A DNA stretch of 64,000 bases from Reyranella aquatilis (GTDB lineage Bacteria > Pseudomonadota > Alphaproteobacteria > Reyranellales > Reyranellaceae). Each line of letters opens with the position of its first letter. The first letter of the stretch is position 1. The notes beneath the pieces were generated by a model, which saw only the letters and a program-made list of their open reading frames with translations, ran no database searches and was not told where the DNA came from. The DNA lies in NCBI RefSeq assembly GCF_020880995.1, contig NZ_JAJISD010000007.1, forward strand, positions 62,001 through 126,000, given 5' to 3'. Shown piece after piece: positions 52,357 to 60,209 of this stretch. A program made the position numbers and the translations under genes.

Positions 52357-54474
52357 CTATTCCGCAGCGATGGGATGCGGCTCGGACTCGTCCGTCCCGG
52401 CATCCCCTTCGCCGTCGGCGAGGAAAGCCGGAAGCTCCCCGGCCCACTCGGCGGGTGTGTCCGACACGTCCCCGCTGTCGGCGAGTCGCAGTGGCTCAGG
52501 CAACCAGCCCGTGCCCTCAAGCAGCCGCTCGGCCTCCTTCGCCATCTCCGCCTTCTTCAGATGGTCGATGAGCTGTGCTGCCTGATCGCCCTTGGCCTCC
52601 CGCACCGCTTCCAGGATGCGGGGCTTGGTGACACGGCCGAGATAGTTGTCGACCGTGGGCCGCCAGCCGGCCTCGACCATGTCGAGACCGACGGCACGGG
52701 CCAGCCGGTCGGCCTGGGCGATGCGCTGCTGCACACCGTGCGCCGAGACGCCCGGCCCACCGTAGCGGTCACCCTTCTCATAGAGGGCGTTAACACCGAA
52801 CGAGACGCAATGCGCGAGCAGCGCGGCACGGCGTGCATCGTCGAGCGAGGCGAGCCAGTCCCACAGCGCGTCGTCATCCTTGGATAGCTCGGCCTTCCAC
52901 GCTTCGTGGCGATCGGCGACTGCCTTGGCCGAGGGGCTGTCCTTCAAATCGACCGCTTGGGCAGGGAAGAACACATGCCGCACCGAGGCTTCCAGGCAGG
53001 CGCCGGGAGCGCTGTGCTGGAAGGTGTCGAGGCAAAGCTTGTGCAGCAGCGCCGTGAAAGCGACCTGCGGGTTGTTCGACACCGCGTCCCGCAGCGCGAG
53101 GGTGCGATGAGCCGTCAGCTCGCTCACGAGCCGTTCCGGGAGCGGCTTGATCGGGTCGTCGTCACCGTCGTCCTCCGGCTGGTCGCCTCCGATGGTGATG
53201 ACGGTACGCTGGGCGGGAGTGGCAAACGCTGTCTCATCCGCCCCGCCGGTCTCGCCTTCCTGCAGATCTTCGCTGCCGACCTGCATCGGTTCGTGCTCTG
53301 GCCGGACATAGCCGCGATCGGCCGCAAGGCGTCCGTCAACGTCGATGCTGACAAACACACCGGCACGCGCGATCTCCGCCGGCTCGTAGCGAACTGGACG
53401 GCTGTCGAAGGCGGCAAGCGCTTCCTCGATCTCGCCCAGCCGCGCGTCGACCTCCTCCGGCAGTTCGTCGGCACCTTCGTACTCGCTTTCGAGTTTGGCC
53501 TGCTCGGCTGTCAGAGTGCCGACACTCGCCTCTTCTTCGGGCGTGAGCTCGACTTCCACGCCGTCGAGCCGCCGAAGTTGGTGCGCATGGCTGTACCGGA
53601 AGTCGACGGCCACCTCGATCCATTTCCAGCCTTCGGCGGCGATCTTCTCGGCTTCGGCCGCCAGCTTCTCGGTGACCAGGCGATCGAGCAGGGCTACGTC
53701 CTGCAGCCAGCCGCCTCCGTCGTCCTCGAACAGGTCGCGCAGGACCCCGCCGCCCGCTGCCTCGTAAGCATCGAGACCGACAAACTGCGCACGGCGGTCC
53801 GACGCGCGCACGGCGCTCTCGGTGAGCTGGCGGCGGATCAGGTAAGGCTCCTTGTTGTAGGACTGCTGCAATGCCTCCCAGACCTGCTCCTGCCGGGCAT
53901 GGTCGGTGCTGACGGTGAACGCCATGAGCTGCTCCAGAGTCATGCCGTCCTCAGCATAAATCCCGAGCAGCCTCTCGGAGACAGAAGCCAGGCGCAGCCT
54001 CTGCTTCACCACCGCGGTCGCGACGAAGAAACGGGCAGCGATCTCCTCCTCACCCGCTCCTTGGTCGCGCAGGATTTTGAATGCCCGGAACTGGTCCAAC
54101 GGATGCAGAGCGACACGCTGGAAATTCTCCGCCAGCGAATCTTCTTCCGCCGAAATCTCACCCATACGATCACAGACAATGCAGGGAATCGGTGCCGTTC
54201 TGGACAGACGCTTCTCCTTCACCAGCCGCTCAAGAGCCCGGTAGCGGCGGCCGCCGGCCGGGATCTCAAACTGGCCGGTCTCGGCACCATAGGCGTCGAG
54301 GACCGGCCGGACGTTGAGGCTCTGTAGGAGCCCGCGCCGGGCGATGTCCTCAGCCAAATCCTCGATCGATACGCCGAACTTCAGGCGCCTGACGTTGGAC
54401 TGGCTCAGCACCAGCTTGTTGAAGGGGATGTCGCGCGAGGCGTTAAGGGTGATCTTCTGAACTGTCTTTGCCAT
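52357..54474 (-). CDS. ParB/RepB/Spo0J-family protein
   Basis: The 705-residue protein has an N-terminal ParB domain (DIPFNKLVLSQSNVRRLKFGVSIEDLAEDIARRGLLQSLNVRPV, IPAGGRRYRALERLVKEKRL, and DSLAENFQRVALHPLDQFRAF), then the ParB HTH region (RLRLASVSERLLGIYAEDGMTLEQLMAF). A long C-terminal part of unknown function follows, rich in Glu and Asp. It may help maintenance or regulate genes; no parA partner is visible. The ATG at 54474 begins the ParB domain; its leader has a long stem (54485-54533). Confidence 0.9.
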   Translation of the reverse strand: MAKTVQKITLNASRDIPFNKLVLSQSNVRRLKFGVSIEDLAEDIARRGLLQSLNVRPVLDAYGAETGQFEIPAGGRRYRALERLVKEKRLSRTAPIPCIVCDRMGEISAEEDSLAENFQRVALHPLDQFRAFKILRDQGAGEEEIAARFFVATAVVKQRLRLASVSERLLGIYAEDGMTLEQLMAFTVSTDHARQEQVWEALQQSYNKEPYLIRRQLTESAVRASDRRAQFVGLDAYEAAGGGVLRDLFEDDGGGWLQDVALLDRLVTEKLAAEAEKIAAEGWKWIEVAVDFRYSHAHQLRRLDGVEVELTPEEEASVGTLTAEQAKLESEYEGADELPEEVDARLGEIEEALAAFDSRPVRYEPAEIARAGVFVSIDVDGRLAADRGYVRPEHEPMQVGSEDLQEGETGGADETAFATPAQRTVITIGGDQPEDDGDDDPIKPLPERLVSELTAHRTLALRDAVSNNPQVAFTALLHKLCLDTFQHSAPGACLEASVRHVFFPAQAVDLKDSPSAKAVADRHEAWKAELSKDDDALWDWLASLDDARRAALLAHCVSFGVNALYEKGDRYGGPGVSAHGVQQRIAQADRLARAVGLDMVEAGWRPTVDNYLGRVTKPRILEAVREAKGDQAAQLIDHLKKAEMAKEAERLLEGTGWLPEPLRLADSGDVSDTPAEWAGELPAFLADGEGDAGTDESEPHPIAAE

Positions 54475-54484
54475 GGAAAACACT

Positions 54485-54533
54485 CCGCGACGGACGGCCG
54501 GGAGACTTCCTCTCGACCTCGAATCCGTCACGG
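54485..54533 (-). promoter_or_regulatory. stem-loop leader of parB-like gene
   Basis: CCGCGACGGA (54485-54494) pairs with TCCGTCACGG (54524-54533) over ten positions with one G-U type mismatch. It ends 10 bases before the start codon and could affect ribosome access. Confidence 0.4.
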
Positions 54534-54958
54534 AATCAGGCGCAGCCCTCTCACTCTCGCGAAGGGTGGTTCAGCAACGGATGGCTACCCGTCGGTCTTC
54601 CGTGTGATTACAGATCGCTCGAACAAACGATTGATGGCACCGAGCCCGTCCCTTTCCGTGCGCAGAAAGGTCAGCGTAAGCCCCTAAGCAGGAGAGGCAC
54701 TCCAAAGTGCACTGCGGGCGGAGCCTTAATTTATCCAAGTCGACGAACGTCAGCCGCATGCTGTCATTGTCTCATTGCCCGAGGGATTGTCATCGAACGG
54801 CAAAGACGCCTCTCCTTCATGTTTTGCCAAAGGGGCGGCTGCGTGAGGCCCCATACTGCCAGCGGAGCCAAATAGGGCCCGGTCGGTACAGCCGACGCGC
54901 CGAATTCATCGTGATAGAGTTGAGAACGACCAAATCATCGAGTGGCATTGACCGACAC
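54534..54958. other. divergent intergenic region, parB-like and RES-domain genes
   Basis: About 425 bases with no gene that I can support. It must hold the promoters for both neighbours. A CCCTCTCACTCTCG stretch near 54547 resembles the distal end of the family B leader blocks. I see no other repeat. Confidence 0.35.
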
Positions 54959-56446
54959 ATGACCGAGGACGTCGACACGGAAGATTTGAAGTTGCGGCTC
55001 ATCTGCTGTGACTGTGTGGGAGAGGTGTTTTTGTCCAATGAGATCGAGAGCTCTGGCAAAGACGGGAATTGCAACTATTGCGGCGGGGTAGGCAAGACAT
55101 TCACGCTTGAGCAATTGGCCGTCCGGATATCAACGGCGTTCGGCCAGCACTATGAGCGGACGGATCCGAACCCTACAGGATTTGAGTACGCGATGATGCG
55201 GGATAAGGAGTCGACCTACGACTGGTCACGGCATGGCGAGCTAGTCACCGACGTGATCCAGGAAGCAGCATTAATTGACGAGCAGCCGGCAATCGACATC
55301 CAGCAGATCCTGCGCGACGAGAATGCGGGTGATCCGACCGACTGGTCTGGTGACGAACAGGAATTCGATGACGAAAGCCACTACGAGCCAAAGAAATTCG
55401 ACGATGAGACGTGGCAGCGCGAGTGGAGGCAGTTTGAGCGGTCACTGAAGACCGAGTCACGCTTCTTCAGCGAAGAGGCCAGAGCGCATCTCACACGGTT
55501 GTTTGACGGTGTCGCCACCATGCGAACGCAGAGTGGTGCCGGGGTCATCGTCGAGGCAGGTCCCGAAGAGGAGTTACCGATCCATGGCTTCTATCGTGCG
55601 CGGGCATTCGAATCCTGGTCAAACCTAGAGACTGCTCTAACCGATCCGGCCCAGAATCTTGGACCGCCCCCACCTACATTAGCTCAGGGCGGACGCATGA
55701 ACGCGCGTGGGATTGCAGTGTTCTACGGAGCCGACGAACCGGAGACGGCGCTGGCCGAAGTACGTCCTCCCGTTGGTGCCAACGTGGTCGTCGCTCGTTT
55801 CATGCTAGTGCGCCGCGTTCGTCTACTCGATCTCAAAGCCTTAGCCGAGATTCTCGAGAAAGGCAGCATCTTCGATCCTATATATGCCGCAAGAAAGGAA
55901 CGGGCCTTGTTCCTTGAAAGGCTGCTGCGGCGGATGACCATGCCTGTCATGCCCAGCGATGAAGCGCTCGAATATTTGGCGACCCAGGCCGTCGCTGACT
56001 TTCTGGCGTCGCGCATTGAGCCAGAACTCGACGGGATTCTATTCCCCTCGGTTCAGGTTCCGGGCCGCAAGTCGAATGTGGTGCTCTTCCAGAAGGCGGC
56101 ACGGATCGCGGCGATCAAATACCCGAAGGGTACGAAGCTCTCGGTAGACACGGGTATATTCAACGGCGAGGAGTGGGAACATCAGCTGACCGTGGTCGAA
56201 GAAGTGCCGCCGCCCGAATCCGGGAAGTCGCTTCCGCCCCCTTTCGATCAAACCGGCATGGGCGGGCTCTCAGATATCGATTGGGACCCCGATCCAGATT
56301 TGGACAAGAGGCCGATGACGCTTGACGTAGATTTGACGTCGCTTGAGGTGCGGAAGGTGACGGGTGTGCATTTCCACACAGACAACGAAAAAGTCGATCG
56401 GAAATGTATTAAGCGCCAAAGGCATCCGGGGCAAAGCGACTTCTGA
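54959..56446 (+). CDS. zinc-ribbon/HEPN-type N-terminal plus RES-domain protein, putative NAD-targeting toxin
   Basis: The 495-residue protein has a CxxC pair near the start (CCDC, then CNYC about 20 residues later), as in the N-terminal domain of HEPN/RES proteins, a helical middle, and a RES domain from about residue 205 (IHGFYRARAFES, then GRMNARGIAVFYGADEPETALAEVRPPVGANVVVARF). RES domains degrade NAD+ or ADP-ribosylate in toxin-antitoxin and defence settings. The conserved Arg, Tyr and Glu of such enzymes can be read in FYRAR, FYGA and ALAEVRP. No antitoxin is adjacent. Start is chosen at ATG 54959; ribosome site weak. Confidence 0.75.
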   Translation: MTEDVDTEDLKLRLICCDCVGEVFLSNEIESSGKDGNCNYCGGVGKTFTLEQLAVRISTAFGQHYERTDPNPTGFEYAMMRDKESTYDWSRHGELVTDVIQEAALIDEQPAIDIQQILRDENAGDPTDWSGDEQEFDDESHYEPKKFDDETWQREWRQFERSLKTESRFFSEEARAHLTRLFDGVATMRTQSGAGVIVEAGPEEELPIHGFYRARAFESWSNLETALTDPAQNLGPPPPTLAQGGRMNARGIAVFYGADEPETALAEVRPPVGANVVVARFMLVRRVRLLDLKALAEILEKGSIFDPIYAARKERALFLERLLRRMTMPVMPSDEALEYLATQAVADFLASRIEPELDGILFPSVQVPGRKSNVVLFQKAARIAAIKYPKGTKLSVDTGIFNGEEWEHQLTVVEEVPPPESGKSLPPPFDQTGMGGLSDIDWDPDPDLDKRPMTLDVDLTSLEVRKVTGVHFHTDNEKVDRKCIKRQRHPGQSDF

Positions 56447-56570
56447 GTGAGGGCTGGGCGACCGGCGACGCCAAATGGTTGTCTGCGTCCGCGTTGCAGT
56501 TGGGCGATCAGCGCTGCGAGCACGTCTTGCAGCACTCGGGTCGGGGGCGGCCAGAGCCATACCGATTTAA

Positions 56571-56684
56571 AGCTGGCTGCGGGTGCTCAAGGAAGACAAG
56601 CGGTTCATCTTCAGCGCCGCCGCCCAGGCCCAAAGGGCGGCCGATTTCCTGCACGGCCGGCAGGCCGCAGGCCAGGCGGCGTGA
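56571..56684 (+). pseudogene. 3' remnant of ardC-type (zincin-like antirestriction) gene
   Basis: The frame SWLRVLKEDKRFIFSAAAQAQRAADFLHG, followed by a stop at 56682-56684, matches the C-terminus of ArdC-family proteins, which are common on these elements. The rest of the gene is gone. A hairpin follows the stop, as expected of an intact 3' end. It marks a replacement between the RES-domain gene and the ubiquitin-like operon. Confidence 0.65.
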
Positions 56685-56691
56685 CCCACTT

Positions 56692-56717
56692 GGGGCGAGC
56701 GTGGCGGCGCTCGCCCC
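56692..56717 (+). terminator. hairpin after ArdC remnant and E1 gene
   Basis: GGGGCGAGCG and CGCTCGCCCC form a perfect 10-bp stem with a 6-base loop, between the ArdC stop and the E1 stop (56731). It may end both converging transcripts; T content after it is low. Confidence 0.55.
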
Positions 56718-56730
56718 CTTCGCGTTATTC

Positions 56731-57642
56731 CTAGCCGAAGCGCGTGCGGATCCAGTGGGTCACACGAGCCAGGCGCGAGACCGGAACGCTGGCGGCCGGC
56801 AAGATGGGTGCTGGCTGATCCAGGCGTTCGAGATAGCGACGCACGTCGAACATCGGATCGCCGACAGCCTTGGCTGGGTAGTGCGAACAGGGCTTGCCGC
56901 GCCGCCGGTCCAAGCGATCCGAGGGGGCCACCGTCCCCAAGTTGGCGTCGTAGGCGAAATAGGCGCTGTGGGGCGGGTCAGCCGTCCAGGGCGTCAGCAA
57001 CTGGACCACAAGACCGACGGCCGAGGATGCTAACAGGCCGTTCGGCCAGACCACCTGCGGCCGGCTGCCGGCGACGCCATAGCGTTGCGCCTCCTCTTTC
57101 AGCCGCTCGTCGGTGACCAGCTGCAGGCACCGCAAGCAAGGCTCCCCCGGCATGGACAGCACCACCTGGCCGCTGACCAGGCTTTGGCCGGCGCCGGGCA
57201 AGGACGTCACGTCCATGCCCATGTCGATGTAGGGGATCATGAAGCGGCGGCAGAAGGCTTCCAGTTCGTCCTTCGAACCGATGTGGTCGAGGCCGCCGAC
57301 GATGATGTCGCAACCCTTCAAGAGGTCGCCGACTTCCTGCCACTTGGCCTTGCGCATCACGATCCGGGCGTTCGGATTGACCGCCCGGATCACGCGCGCC
57401 GCGATCTCGACCTTCGGCCGCTCCGCCTTGACGTCGTCTAGGGTTCCGCCGACCAGCCGGTTGAGATTGGTCAGGGTGATGATGTCGTCGTCGAGCAGAA
57501 CGAAGCCGCCGACCCCCAGGTGAGCCAACTGCTGGACCACATGGGAATTGCCACCGCCGAGCCCCACCAGGCCGACGGTTGCCGCCGCCAACCTGGTGTC
57601 GCTATCCGCGCCCAGGAAACTCTGTCGATCAAGCCAGGACAT
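56731..57642 (-). CDS. ThiF/E1-like ubiquitin-activating enzyme
   Basis: The 303-residue protein has the E1/ThiF adenylation fold: nucleotide loop VGLVGLGGGNSHVVQQLAHLG (about 24-44), LLDDDIITLTNLNR with the conserved Arg (about 49-62), DDVKAERPK with the Lys (about 69), and IVGGLDHIG (about 107). CLRCL near 165 offers candidate catalytic or metal cysteines. It would adenylate the C-terminus of the ubiquitin-like protein. The ATG at 57642 overlaps the JAB gene by 14 bases. It is last in the operon. Confidence 0.88.
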   Translation of the reverse strand: MSWLDRQSFLGADSDTRLAAATVGLVGLGGGNSHVVQQLAHLGVGGFVLLDDDIITLTNLNRLVGGTLDDVKAERPKVEIAARVIRAVNPNARIVMRKAKWQEVGDLLKGCDIIVGGLDHIGSKDELEAFCRRFMIPYIDMGMDVTSLPGAGQSLVSGQVVLSMPGEPCLRCLQLVTDERLKEEAQRYGVAGSRPQVVWPNGLLASSAVGLVVQLLTPWTADPPHSAYFAYDANLGTVAPSDRLDRRRGKPCSHYPAKAVGDPMFDVRRYLERLDQPAPILPAASVPVSRLARVTHWIRTRFG

Positions 57643-58144
57643 GTGACCCCCATTCGCGCTGCAGGGGCGCGTCGATGCGTTGGAATTGATTGATGGCGAT
57701 CGGCGCCCGGTCGTTGGCGAGCCACAAGAGGCCGTGGGCCGCGTCGTTGCTGAGGACGAGCAGACCGTGCGGCATGCGCGGGGTGGTTTCGAAAAAGCCG
57801 GGGACGAAGTCATCGGCGCTGTTCAGGTCCACCCGGCTGAAGCCCGGCTTGCCGCGACCGCCGTGGGTGTGAACGTGCAGGAGCGCCGCCGCCGGCCTGT
57901 AGGCCGACTGCACCGCCTTGCGCATCGCCGCCGAACCGATCTTGGCCCCGACCTTGCGATCGACCTCGTAGTCCTCGTCGGCGACCGGCATGTAGTCCCG
58001 GATCGTAAGCAGCAGCCGGTCACCCAGGTCGGCAGCGCCGGCTGTGAAGAAGCCCACGCGTTCGTGGGCGAAGGCATGGGGCCGGTGCAGGTCCTTGCGG
58101 ACAACGTCGAGCAGCCGGCCGTCGATCTTCAGGTGTACGTTCAT
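57629..58144 (-). CDS. JAB/Mov34-family metallopeptidase of ubiquitin-like system
   Basis: The 171-residue protein has a JAMM-type metal site HVHTHGGRGKPGFSRVDLNSADDF (His residues about 85 and 87, then Ser and Asp), slightly longer between the His pair and Ser than the textbook spacing. It would process or remove the ubiquitin-like protein. The start overlaps the E2 stop by 4 bases (ATGA). Confidence 0.82.
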   Translation of the reverse strand: MNVHLKIDGRLLDVVRKDLHRPHAFAHERVGFFTAGAADLGDRLLLTIRDYMPVADEDYEVDRKVGAKIGSAAMRKAVQSAYRPAAALLHVHTHGGRGKPGFSRVDLNSADDFVPGFFETTPRMPHGLLVLSNDAAHGLLWLANDRAPIAINQFQRIDAPLQREWGSHVLA

Positions 58145-58473
58145 TGCAGAGGCCTCAAATGAGCACCTAGGATTTCGTCCCAGCCGAGGCTGGGATCGAC
58201 GCCGTTCCACGACATGGCGTACCAGGGCACGCCGAGGATGTTGTGCGTGGTCCAGTTCTGGCCGCGGGCGGGAAAGGGCTTCGACAGGAAAAGCCGCGAG
58301 ACGTAGCCGCTGTGCTGGCCGGGGCAGAGAAGGCCATCGACCGTCTCCACCCCGCCCGCGTACTGGACCCTCAACTCCGGAAGATGGACGAGCGGTTGCC
58401 CGCCATCTTCGTGGAGTTCGGCCCGGCGGCAGATCCGACGCAGCTTGCGCAGTTCCGACGCCGGGTCGCTCAC
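58141..58473 (-). CDS. E2-like conjugating enzyme of ubiquitin-like system
   Basis: The 110-residue protein has an E2-type core (GLLCPGQHSGYVSRLFLSKPFPARGQNWTTHNILGVPWYAMSWNGVDPSLGWDEILGAHLRPL). It resembles the small prokaryotic E2 families that travel with multi-ubiquitin proteins. The Cys in LLCPGQHSGY (about residue 50) and the one in RRICRR (about 15) are candidate active sites; I cannot decide. It overlaps both neighbours by 4 bases, which supports a shared pathway more than the sequence alone does. Confidence 0.68.
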   Translation of the reverse strand: MSDPASELRKLRRICRRAELHEDGGQPLVHLPELRVQYAGGVETVDGLLCPGQHSGYVSRLFLSKPFPARGQNWTTHNILGVPWYAMSWNGVDPSLGWDEILGAHLRPLQ

Positions 58474-59177
58474 GACGAGTGCCCCGCCGGCGGGTGCGAC
58501 GAGAACTCCTGACCCTCGCGGATCTTGATCGACTCACCGGGCTTCAACTCGCGGAACTCGCCGTCACGCTCAATCAGGTCGAGCAGGTAGCCGGCCGGCG
58601 CCGAGAAAACGGCGATCAGCTGCTCGGTGGTGTAGGTGCCGCGCTCCAGTTCGAACGGCGCTTCCTTGTAGTAGACCGTCACCGTCTTGGGCGGGTGGCG
58701 CAGCATCAGCCGCTCCACGCCCTTGGCGGCCAGGTCCACCAGATCGTCGTCGTCGAGGACGACGTCGCCGTCCTCGCTGTCGAGCACCAGCACTTGGCCC
58801 TCGGCGGCCTTTGCCAGGAACTTGATGTTTTTGGTGGCCAGCTTCGCCTTCGGCCACTCCATCGACAGGCCCTCTACCGTGAAGCGGTGGAGGTCGTCGC
58901 CGCGGATCACGAAGAAGCGCTCCACCCCCTTTTCGCCCAGATCGACGGGCTCGGAGGGCCGGATCGACTCCAGCTCGCCCGAGCGCAGATGGCGCAGGAT
59001 GGCGAACGCTTCGATCGGATGGGCGCCGGCGGCTTCAGCGATCTGGAGGCCCACGACCTTGCGATCGTCAAAGCGCACGCGGCGGAACTCGAAGGTTTCG
59101 TCGCCGAGTTCGACCGAGAAAACGCCGGCGGCGTCTCGGTCGGGGACGCTCTCCTCCTGATGAATGAGCTGAGTCAT
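58470..59177 (-). CDS. poly-ubiquitin-like protein with three beta-grasp repeats
   Basis: The 235-residue protein shows three successive domains of about 70 residues: roughly 19-93 (VFSVELGDETFEFRRVRF...GEKGVERFFVIRG), 96-162 (LHRFTVEGLSMEWPKAKL...AAKGVERLMLRHPP) and 164-231 (KTVTVYYKEAPFELERGTY...IREGQEFSSHPP). This fits the multi-ubiquitin family. It ends PPAGHSS, so a peptidase could expose Gly232. ATG 59177 has GAGG 9 bases upstream. It is the first gene of the operon, with a promoter in the shared intergenic region. Confidence 0.82.
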   Translation of the reverse strand: MTQLIHQEESVPDRDAAGVFSVELGDETFEFRRVRFDDRKVVGLQIAEAAGAHPIEAFAILRHLRSGELESIRPSEPVDLGEKGVERFFVIRGDDLHRFTVEGLSMEWPKAKLATKNIKFLAKAAEGQVLVLDSEDGDVVLDDDDLVDLAAKGVERLMLRHPPKTVTVYYKEAPFELERGTYTTEQLIAVFSAPAGYLLDLIERDGEFRELKPGESIKIREGQEFSSHPPAGHSS

Positions 59178-59233
59178 GGATGGATACCTCGGTCTTGGTT
59201 GTGAAAGGGCCGTGATGCCGACCCGCGACAGTA

Positions 59234-59264
59234 GGAGTAACAGCGACACATGGAGACGTCAATA
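59234..59264 (-). promoter_or_regulatory. promoter and operator copy of the ubiquitin-like operon
   Basis: On the minus strand TTGACG (59262-59257) and TACTCC (59239-59234) lie 17 bases apart as possible -35 and -10. The plus-strand sequence CATGGAGACGTCAATA (59249-59264) overlaps the -35 and matches a second copy in the XRE promoter. Confidence 0.55.
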
Positions 59265-59320
59265 ACAAGCACCACATGCACGTCTTATGTTTATGTTAAG
59301 CACAGACAATGTCAGCCCGA

Positions 59321-59349
59321 TTGACACTATTCCATGGAGTTGTCATTAT
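59321..59349 (+). promoter_or_regulatory. sigma-70-type promoter of XRE-ImmA-exonuclease genes with operator copy
   Basis: TTGACA (59321-59326) and CATTAT (59344-59349) are separated by 17 bases. Start of transcription would fall at about the XRE ATG (59356), giving a leaderless message. CATGGAGTTGTCATTA (59333-59348) lies in the spacer and repeats the site at 59249-59264. Confidence 0.65.
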
Positions 59350-59355
59350 GTTCCC

Positions 59356-59682
59356 ATGGACGATATGGAAATTTACCGGCAGCTCGGTCAGAATGTTGCG
59401 CGTGCGCGCGGCAAGCTCGGCAAGACCCAAGCCGAAATCGCCGCGCAGATCGGCCTAACTCGCGCCTCGCTGGCCAATATTGAAACCGGCCGCCAGAAGG
59501 TCCTGATGCACCATGTTTTTCGGCTGGCCAACGCGCTTGAATGCCGGTCTGTCCTCGATCTCATTCCCGAGACGTTCGTCTTCGCCGACGACGAGCCGCC
59601 GATCACCACGCACGGAAGCCAGCTCAGTGACCAGCAGCACGCCGCCGTGCAGCGGTTCGTCCAGATCGCCGGAAAGCGCTGA
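59356..59682 (+). CDS. XRE-family repressor of the defence-like module
   Basis: The 108-residue protein has a Cro/C1-type HTH (YRQLGQNVARARGKLGKTQAEIAAQIGLTRASLANIETGRQKVLMHHVFRLANAL, about 6-60) and a C-terminal tail. An XRE protein next to an ImmA/IrrE peptidase is the usual repressor-antirepressor pair, in which cleavage relieves repression. No ribosome site precedes the ATG, and the promoter position suggests a leaderless message. It is 2 bases before the ImmA gene. Confidence 0.87.
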   Translation: MDDMEIYRQLGQNVARARGKLGKTQAEIAAQIGLTRASLANIETGRQKVLMHHVFRLANALECRSVLDLIPETFVFADDEPPITTHGSQLSDQQHAAVQRFVQIAGKR

Positions 59683-59684
59683 CC

Positions 59685-60197
59685 ATGGCCGATAAGGTGA
59701 AAGCCAGGGCGGAAGCCTTGCGGCTCTTCGAGGCCAACGCCGTCAAATCCGCGCCCGTGCCGCTCGACCGCATCGCCCGCGCGGCCGGCACCATCGTGCA
59801 ATACGCGCCGTTCGACGGCGAATTGTCCGGCATGGCCTTCATCAAAAATGGCCAGGCGATGATCGGCGTAAACTCCCTTCATGCACCGACTCGCAAGCGG
59901 TTCACCTTGGCGCACGAACTTGGCCACGTGATCCTGCACCGTCATGTCTTGGAGACGGAGGGCGTCCATGTCGACAAGGGCATCCTTCGCCGCGACACTT
60001 TGGCGTCCCAAGGCACGGACGACCGGGAGATCGAGGCGAACAACTTCGCCGCAGAACTCTTGATTCCAGAACCTCTGCTCGCCGCCACGCTCGATGGGCG
60101 AACTCTCGACCTTGAAGACGACGAGGCGGTGCAGGCCTTGGCCAAGCGCTTCAACGTCAGCGCCAGCGCCCTAGTCTACCGAATCCAACGGTCTTAG
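59685..60197 (+). CDS. ImmA/IrrE-family metallopeptidase
   Basis: The 170-residue protein has the zinc site HELGH (about residues 76-80) with the downstream acidic ligand in EIEANNFAAELLIPE (about 112-126). ImmA/IrrE peptidases cleave XRE-type repressors after a signal. Two bases separate it from the XRE stop, and the exonuclease starts 12 bases after it, so the three genes form one transcript. It is the likely switch of the module. Confidence 0.92.
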   Translation: MADKVKARAEALRLFEANAVKSAPVPLDRIARAAGTIVQYAPFDGELSGMAFIKNGQAMIGVNSLHAPTRKRFTLAHELGHVILHRHVLETEGVHVDKGILRRDTLASQGTDDREIEANNFAAELLIPEPLLAATLDGRTLDLEDDEAVQALAKRFNVSASALVYRIQRS

Positions 60198-60209
60198 GCA
60201 GGCAGGTCG

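Noticed and set aside
51265..54327. Long plus-strand open frames opposite the strawberry-notch and parB-like genes
   Set aside because: No motif; the minus strand carries conserved helicase and ParB signatures.
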